From positions 2,852,001 to 2,916,000 of the forward strand of contig NZ_LT629703.1 in NCBI RefSeq assembly GCF_900103365.1: a stretch of DNA of 64,000 bases. The letters are read 5' to 3'. Positions 35,850 to 43,770 of the stretch are shown here, one piece after another (position 1 is the first letter of the stretch; each line of letters opens with the position of its first letter). Made by a program: the position numbers and the translations under genes. The stretch comes from Afipia sp. GAS231 (GTDB lineage Bacteria; Pseudomonadota; Alphaproteobacteria; Rhizobiales; Xanthobacteraceae). The notes beneath the pieces were generated by a model that was not told the DNA's origin, made no database searches, and saw only the letters and a program-made list of their open reading frames with translations.

Positions 35850-37001
35850 TCACATCGCCGGGATGTACTTGCCGTCCTTCACGGTCAGCAGGATGCGCGA
35901 GCGATCGTCGAGGCCGTAGCGGTCTTTTTCGGTCCAGTTGTAGACGCCCTGGGTCGCGACGATTTCCTTTTCCGAGATGAAGGCCTGACGGATTCCCTCG
36001 CGGAATTCCGGCGTGCCGGGCTTGCCGGCCTTCAGCGCCACCGGAATGATGCGCTTGAGCACTTCGAAAGCGTCATAGGAATGACCCGCGAACTGGCTGC
36101 GGCTGTTGGGGCCATACTTGGCTTCATAGGCCGCATTGAGCGTGAGGCCCGGCTTCTTGGTCAGCGCGCTGTCGGCCTGGGTTTCCGGCGACATCACCGG
36201 ACCCGCCGACATGATCACGCCTTCCGCAGCCGCACCCGCGATGCGGATGAAGTCCATGCTGGCGGCGCCGTGGGTCTGGTAGATCAGGCCCTTGTAGCCG
36301 CGTTCGCGCAGCGCGGTCTGCGGTAATGCCGCGGCGGTGCCGGACGCGCCGACCAGGATCGCGTCGGGGTTGGCGGCGACGAGCTTTAGCACCTGGCCTG
36401 CGACCGAGGTATCCGGCCGCGCAAAACGCTCCTCGTCGATCATGGTCATGCCCATCGGCACGCCCTGCGCCTTGAAGTCGTTGACCCAGAGGTCGCCGTA
36501 GGAATCGGAGTAGCCGATATAGCCGATGGTCTTGATGTTGTGCGCCCGCATGTGCTCGTACAGCACCTTGCCCATGATCGGGATCGACTGCGGCAGGTCG
36601 ACCGACCACTTCATGCGCGCTTCGTTGATCGGGAACGGCGCCAGGCCGAAATGCGGAATGGCGGCCTCGTTGGCGACCGTCGACACCGCAATCGACGGCG
36701 GCGTGGTGCAGGAGCCCATGATGATGTCGGCCTTGGACTCGGTGACGAAGCGCCGCGCATTGGTGGTGGCCGCGGTCGGATCGCCGCCGTCATCCAGCAC
36801 GATCAGCTTGAGCGGCACGCCGCCGATTTCCTTCGGCACGAAATCCAGCGCGTTGCGCTCGGGGATGCCGAGCGCCGCAGCCGGACCGGTGGTCGAAATC
36901 GAAATGCCGATGGTGATTTCATTGGTCTGCGCCAGCGCCGGCGAACCGGGCAGTGCGAGTGCCGCCACGACGGCCGCGGCGGACAGAAGAGCCTTCTTCA
37001 T
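35850..37001 (-). CDS. Periplasmic solute-binding protein of ABC transporter (Peripla_BP_6)
   Basis: 383 residues. Signal peptide MKKALLSAAAVVAALALPG ends at PALA; the mature chain begins QTNEITIGISISTTGPAAAL. Both lobes of the LivK fold are recognisable: FVTESKADIIMGSCTTPPSIA, AAIPHFGLAPFP and YSDSYGDLWVNDFKAQG, then ALRERGYKGLIYQTHGAAS. It is unlike the six tandem SBPs (no QKKYD, no PYSGPASAYG). It lies downstream of the hydroxycinnamate genes and is the likely receptor for the transporter at 28305-31848, which lacks one. R. palustris cou loci have an equivalent p-coumarate-binding protein; ligand identity here is inferred. Confidence 0.9.
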   Translation of the reverse strand: MKKALLSAAAVVAALALPGSPALAQTNEITIGISISTTGPAAALGIPERNALDFVPKEIGGVPLKLIVLDDGGDPTAATTNARRFVTESKADIIMGSCTTPPSIAVSTVANEAAIPHFGLAPFPINEARMKWSVDLPQSIPIMGKVLYEHMRAHNIKTIGYIGYSDSYGDLWVNDFKAQGVPMGMTMIDEERFARPDTSVAGQVLKLVAANPDAILVGASGTAAALPQTALRERGYKGLIYQTHGAASMDFIRIAGAAAEGVIMSAGPVMSPETQADSALTKKPGLTLNAAYEAKYGPNSRSQFAGHSYDAFEVLKRIIPVALKAGKPGTPEFREGIRQAFISEKEIVATQGVYNWTEKDRYGLDDRSRILLTVKDGKYIPAM

Positions 37002-37120
37002 TCATTCCTCCCTTTGAGTGTCTTTTTATAGTGTAAAGCAAAATCCGGCAGGCAATTCAGCCCCTTCTTTAGGTCATGCGGGGGCTCGAGTCAGCCTAAT
37101 AAGTCAGCCCAATATAGCCC

Positions 37121-37540
37121 TCAGCCCCGCATGAACCGCTCGATGATCTCCTGCGGCATCGGCGCCGATTTCAGCTTCGCCGGATCGTCCGGGTGACGGC
37201 CGACCAGCACGCGGGTCTCGAACGCCTCGATCGCCAGCGCCTCGCCCTTGAACACCTTGTGGGTCACCTCGAAGCTGGAGCGCTTAAAACTCTCGATCCG
37301 GCTTTCGATCGTGATCCAGTCGCCATGGGTCGACGGGATATGGAATTTCGCCCGCGTATCCACCATGGGAATACCGACCAAGCCGTATTTGTGCACGAGA
37401 TCCTGCTTCGAATAACCGGCCGCTTCGAACAGGATCGAGGTCGAATCGTCGAACATCGCAAAGTAGCGCGGGTAGTAGACGATGTTGGCGGGGTCGCAAT
37501 CGCCCCACTGGATCTGCACGTCGCGGCGGTGAACGAACAT
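37121..37540 (-). CDS. 4-hydroxybenzoyl-CoA thioesterase family protein
   Basis: 139 residues from ATG 37540. Single hot-dog domain with the signature WGDCDPANIVYYPRYFAMFD, where the aspartate after G-D-C is the catalytic residue in the Pseudomonas 4-hydroxybenzoyl-CoA thioesterase. IPMVDTRAKFHIPSTHGDW and FETRVLVGRHPDDP follow. It would hydrolyse 4-hydroxybenzoyl-CoA or vanilloyl-CoA, releasing the aromatic acid that PobA can use. It lies downstream of the feruloyl-CoA synthase operon, separated by a repeat and a strong hairpin. Confidence 0.88.
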   Translation of the reverse strand: MFVHRRDVQIQWGDCDPANIVYYPRYFAMFDDSTSILFEAAGYSKQDLVHKYGLVGIPMVDTRAKFHIPSTHGDWITIESRIESFKRSSFEVTHKVFKGEALAIEAFETRVLVGRHPDDPAKLKSAPMPQEIIERFMRG

Positions 37541-37558
37541 GGATAGAACCCCTACCAT

Positions 37559-37606
37559 AGCGTTTTCGAGCGAAGTGGGTACCGGTTCGCGTGAAGAAAA
37601 CGCGTC
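37559..37606. repeat. AGCGTTTTCGAGCGAAG-family palindromic repeat
   Basis: AGCGTTTTCGAGCGAAGTGG at one end, GCGTGAAGAAAACGCGTC at the other, with GGTACCGG in the middle. It is the reverse of the copy at 24755-24803. Confidence 0.75.
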
Positions 37607-37624
37607 AAAAAATAAAGGAGCTAG

Positions 37625-37655
37625 AATTCGGTTCTGATTTAATCAGAACCGAATT
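37625..37655 (-). terminator. Perfect 15-pair hairpin after the 3-hydroxyacyl-CoA dehydrogenase gene
   Basis: AATTCGGTTCTGATT pairs fully with AATCAGAACCGAATT around one base. It begins directly beyond the TAA of the gene at 37656 and is followed on the minus strand, after CTAGCTCC, by TTTATTTTTTG. It probably ends the hydratase-synthase-dehydrogenase transcript. Confidence 0.7.
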
Positions 37656-38417
37656 TTAGCGCGGCGCCATGCGCAGCGCGGCATCGAGCCGCACCACCTC
37701 GCCGTTCAGGTACGGGTTGTCGATCATGTGCAGCGCCAATGAGGCGAATTCGTCAGCCTGGCCGAGCCGGCGCGGGAACGGAATCGCGGCGGCGAGCGAG
37801 TCCTGCGCCTCCTGCGGCAAATTGGCTAATAGCGGCGTGAGAAACAGGCCCGGCGCGATCGTCAGCACGCGGATGCCGAACTGCGCCAGTTCGCGCGCGA
37901 TCGGCAGCGTCATGGCGACGATGCCGCCCTTCGATGCGGAGTAGGCGGACTGGCCGATCTGGCCGTCATAGGCCGCGACCGAGGCGGTGGAAATCACCAC
38001 GCCGCGCTCGCCGGTCGACAACGGCTCCAGCTTCGACATCCCGGCCGTTGCCAACCGCAGCATGTTGAAGGAGCCGATCAAGTTGACCTTGATCACCCGG
38101 TCGAAATCGGCGAGCGCCATCGGGCCCTCCTTGCCGATCACCCGCTTGGCGACGCCGATGCCGGCGCAGTTCACCAGCACCCGCGCCGGGCCATGGGCTG
38201 AGGCTGCCTTGGCGATGGCGGCTTCGGCGGAAGCCGCATCGGAGACGTCGCAGATCACGGCCACGCCGCCGATCTCGGCGGCGACGGTTTCGGCCAGCTT
38301 GGCGTTGAGATCGCAGACCGCGACCTTGGCGCCCTGCGCCGCCAGCCGCCGCGCGGTGGCGGCACCCAATCCCGATGCACCACCGGTGACGATGGCGGCC
38401 TGATCCTTCAACTGCAT
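37656..38417 (-). CDS. 3-hydroxyacyl-CoA dehydrogenase, SDR type (HSD17B10-like)
   Basis: 253 residues. TGGASGLG at 11-18 with Asp36 in CDL (NAD preference), NCAG at about 83-86, Ser146, Y159-S-A-S-K163, and a C-terminal half (TIAPGLFLTPLLANLPQEAQ, FASLALHMIDNPYLNGEV) characteristic of type II 3-hydroxyacyl-CoA dehydrogenases. In the hydroxycinnamate pathway of Agrobacterium an equivalent enzyme oxidises the 3-hydroxy-3-aryl-propionyl-CoA to the beta-keto ester. It lies 30 bases after the feruloyl-CoA synthase gene on the same strand and is very probably in its operon. Confidence 0.9.
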   Translation of the reverse strand: MQLKDQAAIVTGGASGLGAATARRLAAQGAKVAVCDLNAKLAETVAAEIGGVAVICDVSDAASAEAAIAKAASAHGPARVLVNCAGIGVAKRVIGKEGPMALADFDRVIKVNLIGSFNMLRLATAGMSKLEPLSTGERGVVISTASVAAYDGQIGQSAYSASKGGIVAMTLPIARELAQFGIRVLTIAPGLFLTPLLANLPQEAQDSLAAAIPFPRRLGQADEFASLALHMIDNPYLNGEVVRLDAALRMAPR

Positions 38418-38447
38418 GGCGTTCTCCCTGACAATATCTGTTCGAAT

Positions 38448-40340
38448 TCAGTTCAGCACGATCACCTGCGCCGGTGGCGCCGGTGTATAAATCGTCTCGA
38501 TCAGGAGCTTGCGATTTTCCAGCACCGCGCGCTGGTTGATCGAGCCCTTGTCGGTGACTTCGCCGCGGTCGATCGACAGCGGCCGATCGAGCAACACCGC
38601 GCGCGTGATCCGGGTCGACGAGCCCGTGGCGTTTGCCAGCAATTTCTGGAAGCGCTCGCGGAAGGCCGTGCGGATCAGCGGGTCGGAGGCCGTCGCGGCG
38701 AGATCGTCCTGCGGTAAGGTCGGGTTGATCAGGCGGCAGCCATCGAGATCGAGCACCACCAGTGCCGAGATTTCGTCGTAGTTGATACCGGCGATGATGA
38801 CGTCGCGCACCAGCGGTGCGCAAGCCGCGACGAAGCGCGCCCGCAACGGGCCGACGCTGACCCAGGTGCCGGAAGCGAGCTTGAAATCCTCGGCAATGCG
38901 GCCGTCGAAATCGAAGCCGGCGTCGAAATCATCTGGATTAGCCGGCTTCAGCGCGTCGCCGAGTTTGTAAAAACCCTCCTCGTCAAACGCTTTCGCGGTA
39001 AGTTCGGGCTGGCGCCAGTAACCCGGCGTGACGTTCGGCCCCCTGGCGCGCACTTCCAGCTTGCCGTTGTTCGGCAGCAGTTTGGCGTCATTGCCTGATA
39101 CGGGAAGCCCGACATGTCCGGAGCGGCTGGTATCGGGACGCACCGACATGAAGAACGGCGAGGTTTCGGTGGCGCCAAGACCCGTCAGCATCGGCACGCG
39201 AAAACCGGTCTCGGCAACCGCGAGTTCGTCGAGGCTGTTCCAGATATGCGGCGACAGCGCCGCGCCCGAGAAGAACATCGCATGCAGGCGGCCGAAGAAC
39301 TTTGCGCGCAATGCCTGATCGTCGCGCAAGTAAGGCAGCAGCGATTCATAACCCTTGGGGACGTTGAAATAGACCGTCGGCGAAATCTCGCGCAAATTAC
39401 GCACGGTCTCTTCGATGCCGCCGGGCATCGGCTTGCCCTCGTCGAGATACATCGAACCGCCATTATAGAGCGTGAGCCCGATATTGTGGTTGCCGCCGAA
39501 CGTGTGATTCCACGGCAGCCAGTCGACGATCACGGGCGGCTCGTCCTTGAGGAACGCCAGCGTCTCGCGCAGCATCACCTGGTTGGCGCAGATCATCCGC
39601 TGGGTGTTGATGACGGCCTTGGGATTGCCTGTAGACCCTGACGTCAGCAGGAATTTGGCGATCGTACCCGGACCGATGGCATCATGCGTCGCGTCGAGGT
39701 CGGGATGAACTGGCGTCGCCAACAGATCGGCCAGCAGTGTCACGTCGCGACCGGCGACCGTGCCATACGCCGCCGCGATCTCGGTCCCGCCGGGGACGTT
39801 GGCCGCCAGCGCGTCGGAAAATTTCACGGCGTCGTCGGCGAACACCAGGCCCGGCGTCAGCAGCTTCATGAGATAGCCGAGCTTGCCGTAGTCCTTCGAC
39901 ACCAGAGAATAGGCCGGCGAAACCGGGCAGAAGGGAATGCCGGCATAGAGCGCGCCAAAGGCGATCAGCGCATGGTCGATCGAATTGCCCGACAGGATCA
40001 CGACCGGCTTTTCGGCCGAAAGCCCGCGCGCCAGCAGCGCCGAGGCGACGTGCCGCGATGACGCCAGCAACTCGGCATAGGTGATCTGGCGCCAGCCGTG
40101 CGCGGCGTTGCGCTCCGCCATGAAGATGCGGTTCGGTTCAGCCTTGGCCCAGTGATGCAGCCGGTCGGTGATGCGGAGCGGGTAGTCGCTGAGTTGAAGT
40201 TTTGGGCGCAGATAGATGGTGCCGTCGTCGCGGCGCTCGACCGTGACGTCGGGATTGCCGAATGAAATCGCGCGCAGCGGATGGGCGCTACCGGTCGCGG
40301 CGGATGGGCTGGGCTCTGATAGGTTTGTCTTGGCGCTCAT
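38448..40340 (-). CDS. fcs: Feruloyl-CoA synthase
   Basis: 630-residue ANL-family ligase that activates ferulate, p-coumarate or caffeate with ATP and CoA. The P-loop LLTSGSTGNPKA is at about 231-242. The Fcs-typical DWLPWNHTFGGNHN follows at about 275, then LGATETSPFF and the hinge region FYKLGDAL. GEVTDKGSINQRAV carries the C-terminal catalytic lysine. The insertions relative to ordinary fatty acyl ligases (for example LNPTL-containing C-terminal part) fit the synthase family length. It starts one base after the stop of the enoyl-CoA hydratase gene and is followed by the SDR dehydrogenase, the order known from hydroxycinnamate loci. Confidence 0.93.
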   Translation of the reverse strand: MSAKTNLSEPSPSAATGSAHPLRAISFGNPDVTVERRDDGTIYLRPKLQLSDYPLRITDRLHHWAKAEPNRIFMAERNAAHGWRQITYAELLASSRHVASALLARGLSAEKPVVILSGNSIDHALIAFGALYAGIPFCPVSPAYSLVSKDYGKLGYLMKLLTPGLVFADDAVKFSDALAANVPGGTEIAAAYGTVAGRDVTLLADLLATPVHPDLDATHDAIGPGTIAKFLLTSGSTGNPKAVINTQRMICANQVMLRETLAFLKDEPPVIVDWLPWNHTFGGNHNIGLTLYNGGSMYLDEGKPMPGGIEETVRNLREISPTVYFNVPKGYESLLPYLRDDQALRAKFFGRLHAMFFSGAALSPHIWNSLDELAVAETGFRVPMLTGLGATETSPFFMSVRPDTSRSGHVGLPVSGNDAKLLPNNGKLEVRARGPNVTPGYWRQPELTAKAFDEEGFYKLGDALKPANPDDFDAGFDFDGRIAEDFKLASGTWVSVGPLRARFVAACAPLVRDVIIAGINYDEISALVVLDLDGCRLINPTLPQDDLAATASDPLIRTAFRERFQKLLANATGSSTRITRAVLLDRPLSIDRGEVTDKGSINQRAVLENRKLLIETIYTPAPPAQVIVLN

Positions 40341-40341
40341 G

Positions 40342-41142
40342 TCAGGTCGGCTTTACCTTGGCGGTCTTGCGGTCGAGAAACGCACGGATACGCTGTTTTG
40401 CCTCCTTGTCGCTTTGGGCAACGGTCGCCATCAGCGATTCCATCAGCAGGCCGGTTTGCGGATTGGCCTCGGCGATCATCGGTAGCGCTTGCAGCACGGC
40501 GAAATTGGTCAGCGGCGCATTGGCCGCGACCCGCTCGGCCAGCTCCATTGCCTTCGGCAGCGCGCCGCCCGCTTCGGTGAGGTATTGCGAGAAACCATAG
40601 GCCGCGCCTTCGGTCGCGGAATAAACCCGCCCCGTCAGCATCATGTCAGTCATCCGCGCGACGCCGATCAGCCGCGGCAGCCGCACCGACCCGCCGCCGC
40701 CGACGAAGATGCCGCGCTGGCCTTCGGGCAGCGCGAAATAGGCCGAGGGTTCGGCGACCCGGATATGCGCGGCACAGGCCAGCTCCAGCCCGCCGCCGAT
40801 CACCGCACCCTTCAGCGCGGCAATGACCGGCACGCGGCTGTATTGAATGCGGTCGAACACCCGGTGCCACATCTGCGAGTGCCGCAAGCCCTCGGTGGCG
40901 TCCTGCTCGGTCAGTTCCGACAGATCGAGGCCGGAGGAGAAATGGTCGCCGATGCCGTGAATCACCACGGCGCCGACGCCGTCAGGGAGTTGAGTGAAGC
41001 AATCCTGGATCGCGAGGATGATGCCGTCGTTCAGCGCATTGCGCTTGGCCGGACGGTTGAGGCCAACCTTCAGCACCGTGCCCGACTGCTCGATCGTGAG
41101 CAGATCGGATTGACCCGCGGCGGCGGAGACGGCGTTTCCCAT
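40342..41142 (-). CDS. Enoyl-CoA hydratase family protein (hydroxycinnamoyl-CoA hydratase candidate)
   Basis: 266-residue crotonase. FSSGLDLSEL and LKGAVIGGGLELACAAH form the oxyanion hole and first catalytic Glu; ALPEGQRGIFVGGGGSVRLP has the second Glu, so hydration chemistry is expected. As first gene of the operon with feruloyl-CoA synthase it should hydrate p-coumaroyl- or feruloyl-CoA to the 3-hydroxy ester. A retro-aldol activity, as in feruloyl-CoA hydratase/lyase giving vanillin, cannot be excluded, but the adjacent dehydrogenase favours beta-oxidation. A 27-base palindrome stands 20 bases upstream of the start. Confidence 0.88.
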   Translation of the reverse strand: MGNAVSAAAGQSDLLTIEQSGTVLKVGLNRPAKRNALNDGIILAIQDCFTQLPDGVGAVVIHGIGDHFSSGLDLSELTEQDATEGLRHSQMWHRVFDRIQYSRVPVIAALKGAVIGGGLELACAAHIRVAEPSAYFALPEGQRGIFVGGGGSVRLPRLIGVARMTDMMLTGRVYSATEGAAYGFSQYLTEAGGALPKAMELAERVAANAPLTNFAVLQALPMIAEANPQTGLLMESLMATVAQSDKEAKQRIRAFLDRKTAKVKPT

Positions 41143-41162
41143 GGGCTTATTGCTTCCTGTCC

Positions 41163-41189
41163 AGAATAGTTATGTTTTATAACTATTCT
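41163..41189. promoter_or_regulatory. 27-base palindrome upstream of hydratase-fcs operon, candidate operator
   Basis: AGAATAGTTAT and ATAACTATTCT are perfect inverse arms around GTTTT. It lies 21-47 bases upstream of the hydratase start. It is AT-rich in a GC-rich genome and has the size of a MarR operator. Confidence 0.6.
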
Positions 41190-41218
41190 GAGAGGAGTCA
41201 ATGAGGCTAGCGGGGTTC

Positions 41219-41367
41219 TCGTGTCCCGGACGCGGTGCAGCGTTCTTCACGCTGCTCCGCAGAGCCGGGACCTATGGCGATGGACCCCGGACCAGCAGCG
41301 CACCGCATAGCGTGTCGAAGACGCGCGTAAACGCGCTTTTGGCGCTGCACTGCATCCGGGGAACGAA
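41219..41367. repeat. Palindromic repeat (GTGTCCCGGACGCGG family)
   Basis: TCGTGTCCCGGACGCGGTGC with CAGAGCCGGGACC on the left, GACCCCGGACCAGCAGCGC and GCGCTGCACTGCATCCGGGG on the right. It separates the TRAP/DUF3237 operon from the hydratase-fcs operon. Confidence 0.65.
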
Positions 41368-41387
41368 CACCTCAATTATTGCTGCGT

Positions 41388-41849
41388 TCACAGCACCTGA
41401 TGCACGTCGATCACGACGCGGTCGGCGTGGCGGGCGGCGGAGCCGATGAAGATGTTCTCCATCAGCCAGCGGTATTTCGCGTGCCCGGTCTCGAACCGCG
41501 GCACGGTGCGGAAATAGATCAGTTTTGGGTCGACCGGCTCGCCGCGCTTGAGTTTTTGCAGCAACTCTATTGGGCCGAAGCGCATGCCCTTGTTCTCGAC
41601 ATAGACCACCGCGCCGTCGTCGGTCTCGAAGGCGTACTTCGCCTCCAGCTCGATCAACTCGTTGGGACGGATGATCTGGAAGTCGGCGCCAAAGGGCAAA
41701 ACCTTGCCGCTGATTCCCTCGCCTTTGACCTCGCCGCCGGTAATCGGAATGATCCGGCGCACGCCGGTGCCGATGTCGCCAGCCGAGGTGACCTCGCCGA
41801 TCCTGGCCGTGATGGTGAAGACGTATTTGGTCTCCAGAACCGGCGTCAT
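41388..41849 (-). CDS. DUF3237 domain protein
   Basis: 153 residues, a complete DUF3237 domain: LETKYVFTITARIGEV start, GTGVRRIIPITGGEVKGEGI, VLPFGADFQIIRPN, ELEAKYAFETDDGAVVYVENKG and the end YRTVP-type segment FRTVPRFETGHAKYRWLMENIF. The family forms a beta-barrel and has no agreed function. Its ATG directly follows the dctM stop without a gap, so it is translated from the TRAP transporter mRNA. Members often occur beside aromatic or solvent catabolism genes. A role in processing or binding the imported aromatic acid is possible but unproven. Confidence 0.88.
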   Translation of the reverse strand: MTPVLETKYVFTITARIGEVTSAGDIGTGVRRIIPITGGEVKGEGISGKVLPFGADFQIIRPNELIELEAKYAFETDDGAVVYVENKGMRFGPIELLQKLKRGEPVDPKLIYFRTVPRFETGHAKYRWLMENIFIGSAARHADRVVIDVHQVL

Positions 41850-43175
41850 CTAGTGAACCCCGGCCATCATGCGTTGCGGCAACCACGTCGCCAGCAGCGG
41901 AAACGCGATCAGAATGACCAGCCGGACCAGATCCGTCGCCACGAACGGCAACACGCCGCGGAAGATCGTGGAGAACGACACGTCCTTGACCACGCTTTTG
42001 ATGACAAAGACATTCATTCCGACCGGCGGATGAATCAGGCCAAGTTCGACAGTCATCACGATGATCACGCCGAACCAGATCGGATCGAAACCGAGATGGG
42101 TCACCACCGGAAAAATGATGGGAACGGTGAGGATGATCATGGCCATGGCATCCATCAGACAGCCCAGCACCAGATACATCACCATGATCAGAGCGAGCAC
42201 GCCGTAGGCGCCGAGCCCGAGACCGGTGAGAAACTCGGTGACCTTCTGCGGGGTCTGCGTCACCGTGAGGAAATAGCCAAAGATCAACGCGCCGATCAGC
42301 ACCGTAAAGACCGCGGCCGCGGTTCGCGTCGCCTGCAGCAGCGAGGCCAGGATCTTTTCCCGGTCGAGCCGCCCGGTGACGATGCCGATCAGGAATGCAC
42401 CGGTCGCGCCGACACCGCCGGCTTCGGTCGGGGTGAAGCGCGGCAGGAACGGCAGGCCATACAACCCGCCGATGACGAAGACGAACAGCAGCACCGGGGC
42501 CCAGATGTTCTTCAGGCCCGCAAAGCGCTCACGCCAACTGGTTTGCGGACCGGTCGGCAGAAAACCCGGCCGGAAATAGCCGATCAGCGAGATCGTGATC
42601 ATGTACATCATCATCGCCAGCAGGCCGGGGATGATGCCGGCGATGAACAGCTTGCCGATGTCCTGCTCGGTGATGATGCCGTAGACGGCCAGCACCGTCG
42701 AAGGCGGCAGCATCGCGCCCAGCGTGCCACCGGCGGCGATCACCCCGGTGGCAAAGGATTGCGGATAGCCGAAGCGGCGCATCTCCGGATAGGCGACGGC
42801 CGAGAACGTCGCAGCCGTTGCCACCGAAGAACCGCAGATCGCGGCAAAGCCGGCGCAGGCCGCAACGGTCGCGATCCCGAGCCCGCCGCGCAAATGGCCG
42901 ACGAAACCGTTGGCGGCGCGGAACAGTTCACGGCTCATGCCGGAATTGCTGACGAGGGTGCCCATCAGCAGGAACATCGGAATGACGCCGAACGTATAGT
43001 CCGTCACGGTCCGCATCGAGGTCTGGCCGACCAGTTTTAGCGCCGGCGAGAAACCGACCAGATAGCCGAAGCCAGAGACGCCGACGAGGCCCATCGCCAT
43101 GCCGACCGGCACGCGCAGCAGCATCAGCGCGAACAGCGCGACAAATCCCAGGACAGCGACAGCGTCGGTGCTCAT
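41850..43175 (-). CDS. TRAP transporter large permease (DctM type)
   Basis: 441 residues, about twelve to thirteen hydrophobic helices, with GMAMGLVGVSGFGYLVGFSP, GTLGAMLPPSTVLAVYGI (conserved PPS loop) and DAMAMIILTVPIIFPVV. It is the sodium-driven transport subunit of a tripartite ATP-independent periplasmic transporter. It is third in the dctP-dctQ-dctM-DUF3237 operon, five bases after dctQ. Substrate is set by the SBP; the neighbours point to 4-hydroxybenzoate or a hydroxycinnamate. Confidence 0.93.
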   Translation of the reverse strand: MSTDAVAVLGFVALFALMLLRVPVGMAMGLVGVSGFGYLVGFSPALKLVGQTSMRTVTDYTFGVIPMFLLMGTLVSNSGMSRELFRAANGFVGHLRGGLGIATVAACAGFAAICGSSVATAATFSAVAYPEMRRFGYPQSFATGVIAAGGTLGAMLPPSTVLAVYGIITEQDIGKLFIAGIIPGLLAMMMYMITISLIGYFRPGFLPTGPQTSWRERFAGLKNIWAPVLLFVFVIGGLYGLPFLPRFTPTEAGGVGATGAFLIGIVTGRLDREKILASLLQATRTAAAVFTVLIGALIFGYFLTVTQTPQKVTEFLTGLGLGAYGVLALIMVMYLVLGCLMDAMAMIILTVPIIFPVVTHLGFDPIWFGVIIVMTVELGLIHPPVGMNVFVIKSVVKDVSFSTIFRGVLPFVATDLVRLVILIAFPLLATWLPQRMMAGVH

Positions 43176-43180
43176 GCCGT

Positions 43181-43690
43181 CTACTCCACGGGCTTGATCT
43201 TGGGATCGTGCATCTGATCCGGATGGAAAATCAGGCGGTAGGTGCGGATCGCAATCAGCAAAACCGCGGAGACGTCGCCGGCCCAGGCGATCGCGAAGAA
43301 CGGCCAGGTCGGCATGTGCATTTCGAAGGTCAGCACGTTGTCGTTATAGGTGCCACGCACCTTGTCGAACAATGTCCAGGTCTGCACCGTGACCACGAAC
43401 AGCAGCACCAGGGTCGCAAACACGTCGATCCAGCGCTGGTATTTCGTGCCGACATTGGCCCAGATCAGGTCGACGGTGATGTGGCCGCCGCGATAGCTGG
43501 TGGCGGCGATGCCCCAGAAGATCAGGATGCCGAGCAGCATGCGCCCGATATCGAAGGAGTCGGGAATCGCATAATTGAGGGTGTTGCGCAGGATGACGGC
43601 GATAAAAATATTCAGCGCGACGATGCCGACGAATCCGGCCGCGATCCATTCGATCGTATCGATAAAACGATCCATCGAGGCGCGATTCAT
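43181..43690 (-). CDS. TRAP transporter small permease (DctQ type)
   Basis: 169 residues with four hydrophobic helices: WIAAGFVGIVALNIFIAVIL, IGRMLLGILIFWGIAATSY with GGHITVDLI (the typical DctQ HIxVD motif), VFATLVLLFVVTVQTW, and a last helix around IAWAGDVSAVLLIA. It partners DctM in the membrane. It lies 80 bases after dctP and is immediately followed by dctM. Confidence 0.9.
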   Translation of the reverse strand: MNRASMDRFIDTIEWIAAGFVGIVALNIFIAVILRNTLNYAIPDSFDIGRMLLGILIFWGIAATSYRGGHITVDLIWANVGTKYQRWIDVFATLVLLFVVTVQTWTLFDKVRGTYNDNVLTFEMHMPTWPFFAIAWAGDVSAVLLIAIRTYRLIFHPDQMHDPKIKPVE

Positions 43691-43770
43691 GTCCGCTCCA
43701 AACGGCTGGCAGTGATCGGGAAATCGCGACGGCGGAAAACGCCCCGCCGTCGCTTGGGTGAACTGCGGTC

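Noticed and set aside
40342..41142. Naming the hydratase feruloyl-CoA hydratase/lyase (ech, vanillin-forming)
   Set aside because: Both hydratase glutamates are present, but the adjacent 3-hydroxyacyl-CoA dehydrogenase and thioesterase fit beta-oxidation better, and no vanillin dehydrogenase gene is in the window.
41379..43040. 553-codon open frame on the plus strand
   Set aside because: It is antisense to dctM and DUF3237; the translation is rich in His, Asp and Arg with no domain.
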